From NCBI GenBank assembly GCA_022360235.1, contig JAKSDE010000230.1, forward strand, positions 1 to 6,926: a stretch of DNA of 6,926 nt, read 5' to 3'. Below the pieces are notes generated by a model, which saw nothing but the letters and a program-made list of their open reading frames with translations, searched no databases and was not told the origin of the DNA. Positions 5,763-6,926 of the stretch are shown piece by piece; positions within the stretch are counted from its first letter, which is position 1; each line of letters starts with the position of its first letter. The stretch is from Cytophagales bacterium. Its GTDB lineage: Bacteria > Bacteroidota > Bacteroidia > Cytophagales > Amoebophilaceae. A program made the position numbers and the translations under genes.

Positions 5763-6785
5763 ATGCTGCAAACACCCCAGCAAGTCTTAGAAGCACTTAA
5801 GAATAAGCAATATGCACCTGTGTACTTTCTGCAAGGAGAGGAGCCTTATTACATTGATCTCATTTCAGATTATATTGAGCATAAGGTACTTAACAAGGCT
5901 GAAAGAAGTTTTAACCTTACAGTTGTTTATGGAAAAGAACAGACGGTCAGCCAAATTCTTACCCATGCCCGTCGTTTCCCTATGATGGCTGAAAGGCAGG
6001 TGGTAATCGTTAAAGAAGCACAAGAAATGCAGGATCTCAACAGTGAGGTAGGCCAAAAGCTGCTAAAAAGCTATTTAATAAATCCTCAGCCTACTACGCT
6101 GCTTGTTTTTGCCCATAAACATAAAATACTAGATGGCAGAAAATCTATTAGCAAGCTATTAGATAAGTATGCTATGAGGGTAACTACTAAAAAGCTCTAT
6201 GATAGTCAGCTTCCAGCCTGGATTAGGAATTATGTAAAAGAAAAAAATCTGACGATCACTGAGAAAGCTACCTTGATGCTACAAGAGTTTGTGGGGAACG
6301 ACTTGGAACGACTTGCTAATGAGATTGAAAAGATAGGTATTAACCTTAAAAAAGAGACGCAAATCAACGACGAAGTGATTCAAAAATACGTGGGAGTAAG
6401 TAAGGAATATAATGTATTTGAACTTCAAAAGGCACTCCTTAGAAGAGATATAGTAAAAGCTAACCAAATCATCCAATACTTTGAGGCAAACCCTAAAAAC
6501 AATCCTGTCATTCCCATCATTGCCTTGCTTTTTACTTTCTTTAGCAAGCTTTTAATAATCCATCATAGCAAGAATAAACCTCAGCAACACTTAGCTGAAG
6601 TATTACAAGTGAACCCCTACTTTTTCAATGAGTATCTCCTAGCTGCGCAGAACTATCCTCTGCAAAAAGTCATAGAAAACATCGAGTATCTTCACCAAGC
6701 TGATCTACAATCAAAAGGCATTGATTACCCTTTCATAGTAGAAGGACAAATACTCAAGGAAGTAGTCTTTAAACTGATGCATTGA
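5763..6785 (+). CDS. holA: DNA polymerase III subunit delta
   Basis: HolA is the delta subunit of the clamp loader, which opens the beta sliding clamp and loads it on primed DNA during replication. The 340 residues match the usual length (about 340). Domain I (residues about 15-140) starts PVYFLQGEEPYYIDLI (19-34), the degenerate ATPase-like fold of delta with the LxGxEPYxI pattern. ARRFPMMAERQVVIVKEAQ (69-87) corresponds to the region whose hydrophobic loop (F72, M74, M75) contacts the clamp in E. coli. Domain II contains EFVGNDLERLANEIEKI (175-191) and leads into GVSKEYNVFELQKAL (211-225). Helical domain III fills the C-terminus and would form the clamp-loader collar. ATG at 5763 is the first in-frame start that fits; an ATG at 5755 is out of frame. 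It appears to be a single-gene unit in this window, transcribed divergently from hemF. Confidence 0.95.
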   Translation: MLQTPQQVLEALKNKQYAPVYFLQGEEPYYIDLISDYIEHKVLNKAERSFNLTVVYGKEQTVSQILTHARRFPMMAERQVVIVKEAQEMQDLNSEVGQKLLKSYLINPQPTTLLVFAHKHKILDGRKSISKLLDKYAMRVTTKKLYDSQLPAWIRNYVKEKNLTITEKATLMLQEFVGNDLERLANEIEKIGINLKKETQINDEVIQKYVGVSKEYNVFELQKALLRRDIVKANQIIQYFEANPKNNPVIPIIALLFTFFSKLLIIHHSKNKPQQHLAEVLQVNPYFFNEYLLAAQNYPLQKVIENIEYLHQADLQSKGIDYPFIVEGQILKEVVFKLMH

Positions 6786-6926
6786 GTTTTAAAACCTAGA
6801 TTCCGCATGACAAAACTAATCTGAGTGCTTAGTTCCGAGTTTTAGGGGGGGTGTATTGAACCTTATCAAACCCCTTTGCTACTACAAGGGAAGATAGCTG
6901 TCATTAAAGTGGTATCTTTTGTAAAA
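6786..6926. other. Non-coding tail after holA
   Basis: No gene is seen in the last 141 bases. The stretch has a copy of the heptad repeat (6824-6844), a G7 tract (6845-6851), and a weak stem CCCTT/AAGGG (6872-6890) with no T-run. A near-match to a -7 element, TATCTTTTG (6913-6921, one extra base compared with TAnnTTTG), could serve a plus-strand gene beyond the window. Confidence 0.5.
6824..6844 (+). repeat. Heptad repeat, copy B, after holA
   Basis: The heptamers AGTGCTT, AGTTCCG and AGTTTTA follow each other directly and run into a G7 tract. A 19-base alignment to the minus strand of copy A (5599-5581) matches at about 16 positions, so the two copies are inverted relative to each other and flank the holA region. 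Confidence 0.5.

Noticed and set aside
5865..6476. Two short minus-strand frames (63 and 65 codons) inside holA
   Set aside because: Both are antisense to well-conserved holA sequence and show no domain or start signal.
1..6926. CRISPR array, toxin-antitoxin pair, phage or transposon remnants
   Set aside because: I saw no spaced direct repeats of the right size, no transposase or recombinase motifs and no small paired genes.

Overview
The window looks like a chromosomal piece of a low-GC member of the Bacteroidota. The evidence is a TamL-type lipoprotein of the BamA/TamA family, a PorT-like outer membrane barrel protein, several matches to the Bacteroidota promoter element TAnnTTTG, and genes that lack clear Shine-Dalgarno sequences. 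An intracellular lineage such as Amoebophilaceae would fit the AT-rich, K/I/N-rich proteins, but the sequence alone does not prove it.

Layout, left to right: (1) the 5' two thirds of a TrmH/SpoU-family RNA methyltransferase on the minus strand, cut by the left edge; (2) tamL (+), an outer-membrane assembly lipoprotein that starts at TTG inside the methyltransferase start region; (3) a PAP2-family membrane phosphatase (-), overlapping tail to tail with tamL; (4) a ~300 bp spacer; (5) a secreted outer-membrane beta-barrel protein of PorT type (-) with a very good promoter; (6) tRNA-Arg(ACG) (+) with its own promoter element and a possible terminator that shares sequence with the tRNA 3' arm; (7) hemF, oxygen-dependent coproporphyrinogen III oxidase (-); (8) holA, the delta subunit of the DNA polymerase III clamp loader (+), divergent from hemF across a 199 bp region with two back-to-back promoter elements; (9) a 141 bp non-coding tail.

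The genes alternate in strand and belong to unrelated pathways: RNA modification, outer membrane biogenesis, lipid/polyprenyl phosphate metabolism, translation, heme synthesis and replication. There is no obvious multi-gene operon. The only same-strand neighbours are the PorT-like gene and the PAP2 gene, about 300 bp apart. Three genes concern the envelope (tamL, PAP2, PorT-like), but shared regulation is not visible.

I found no mobile element, CRISPR array, defence system or biosynthetic cluster, and no convincing sign of a new system. The points worth a second look are small-scale: 13 bp overlaps at both ends of tamL, a G8 tract inside tamL, a duplicated translation-start region before the PorT-like gene, a tRNA-overlapping terminator candidate, and short heptad-periodic AGTTCC-like repeats in all three longer spacers.
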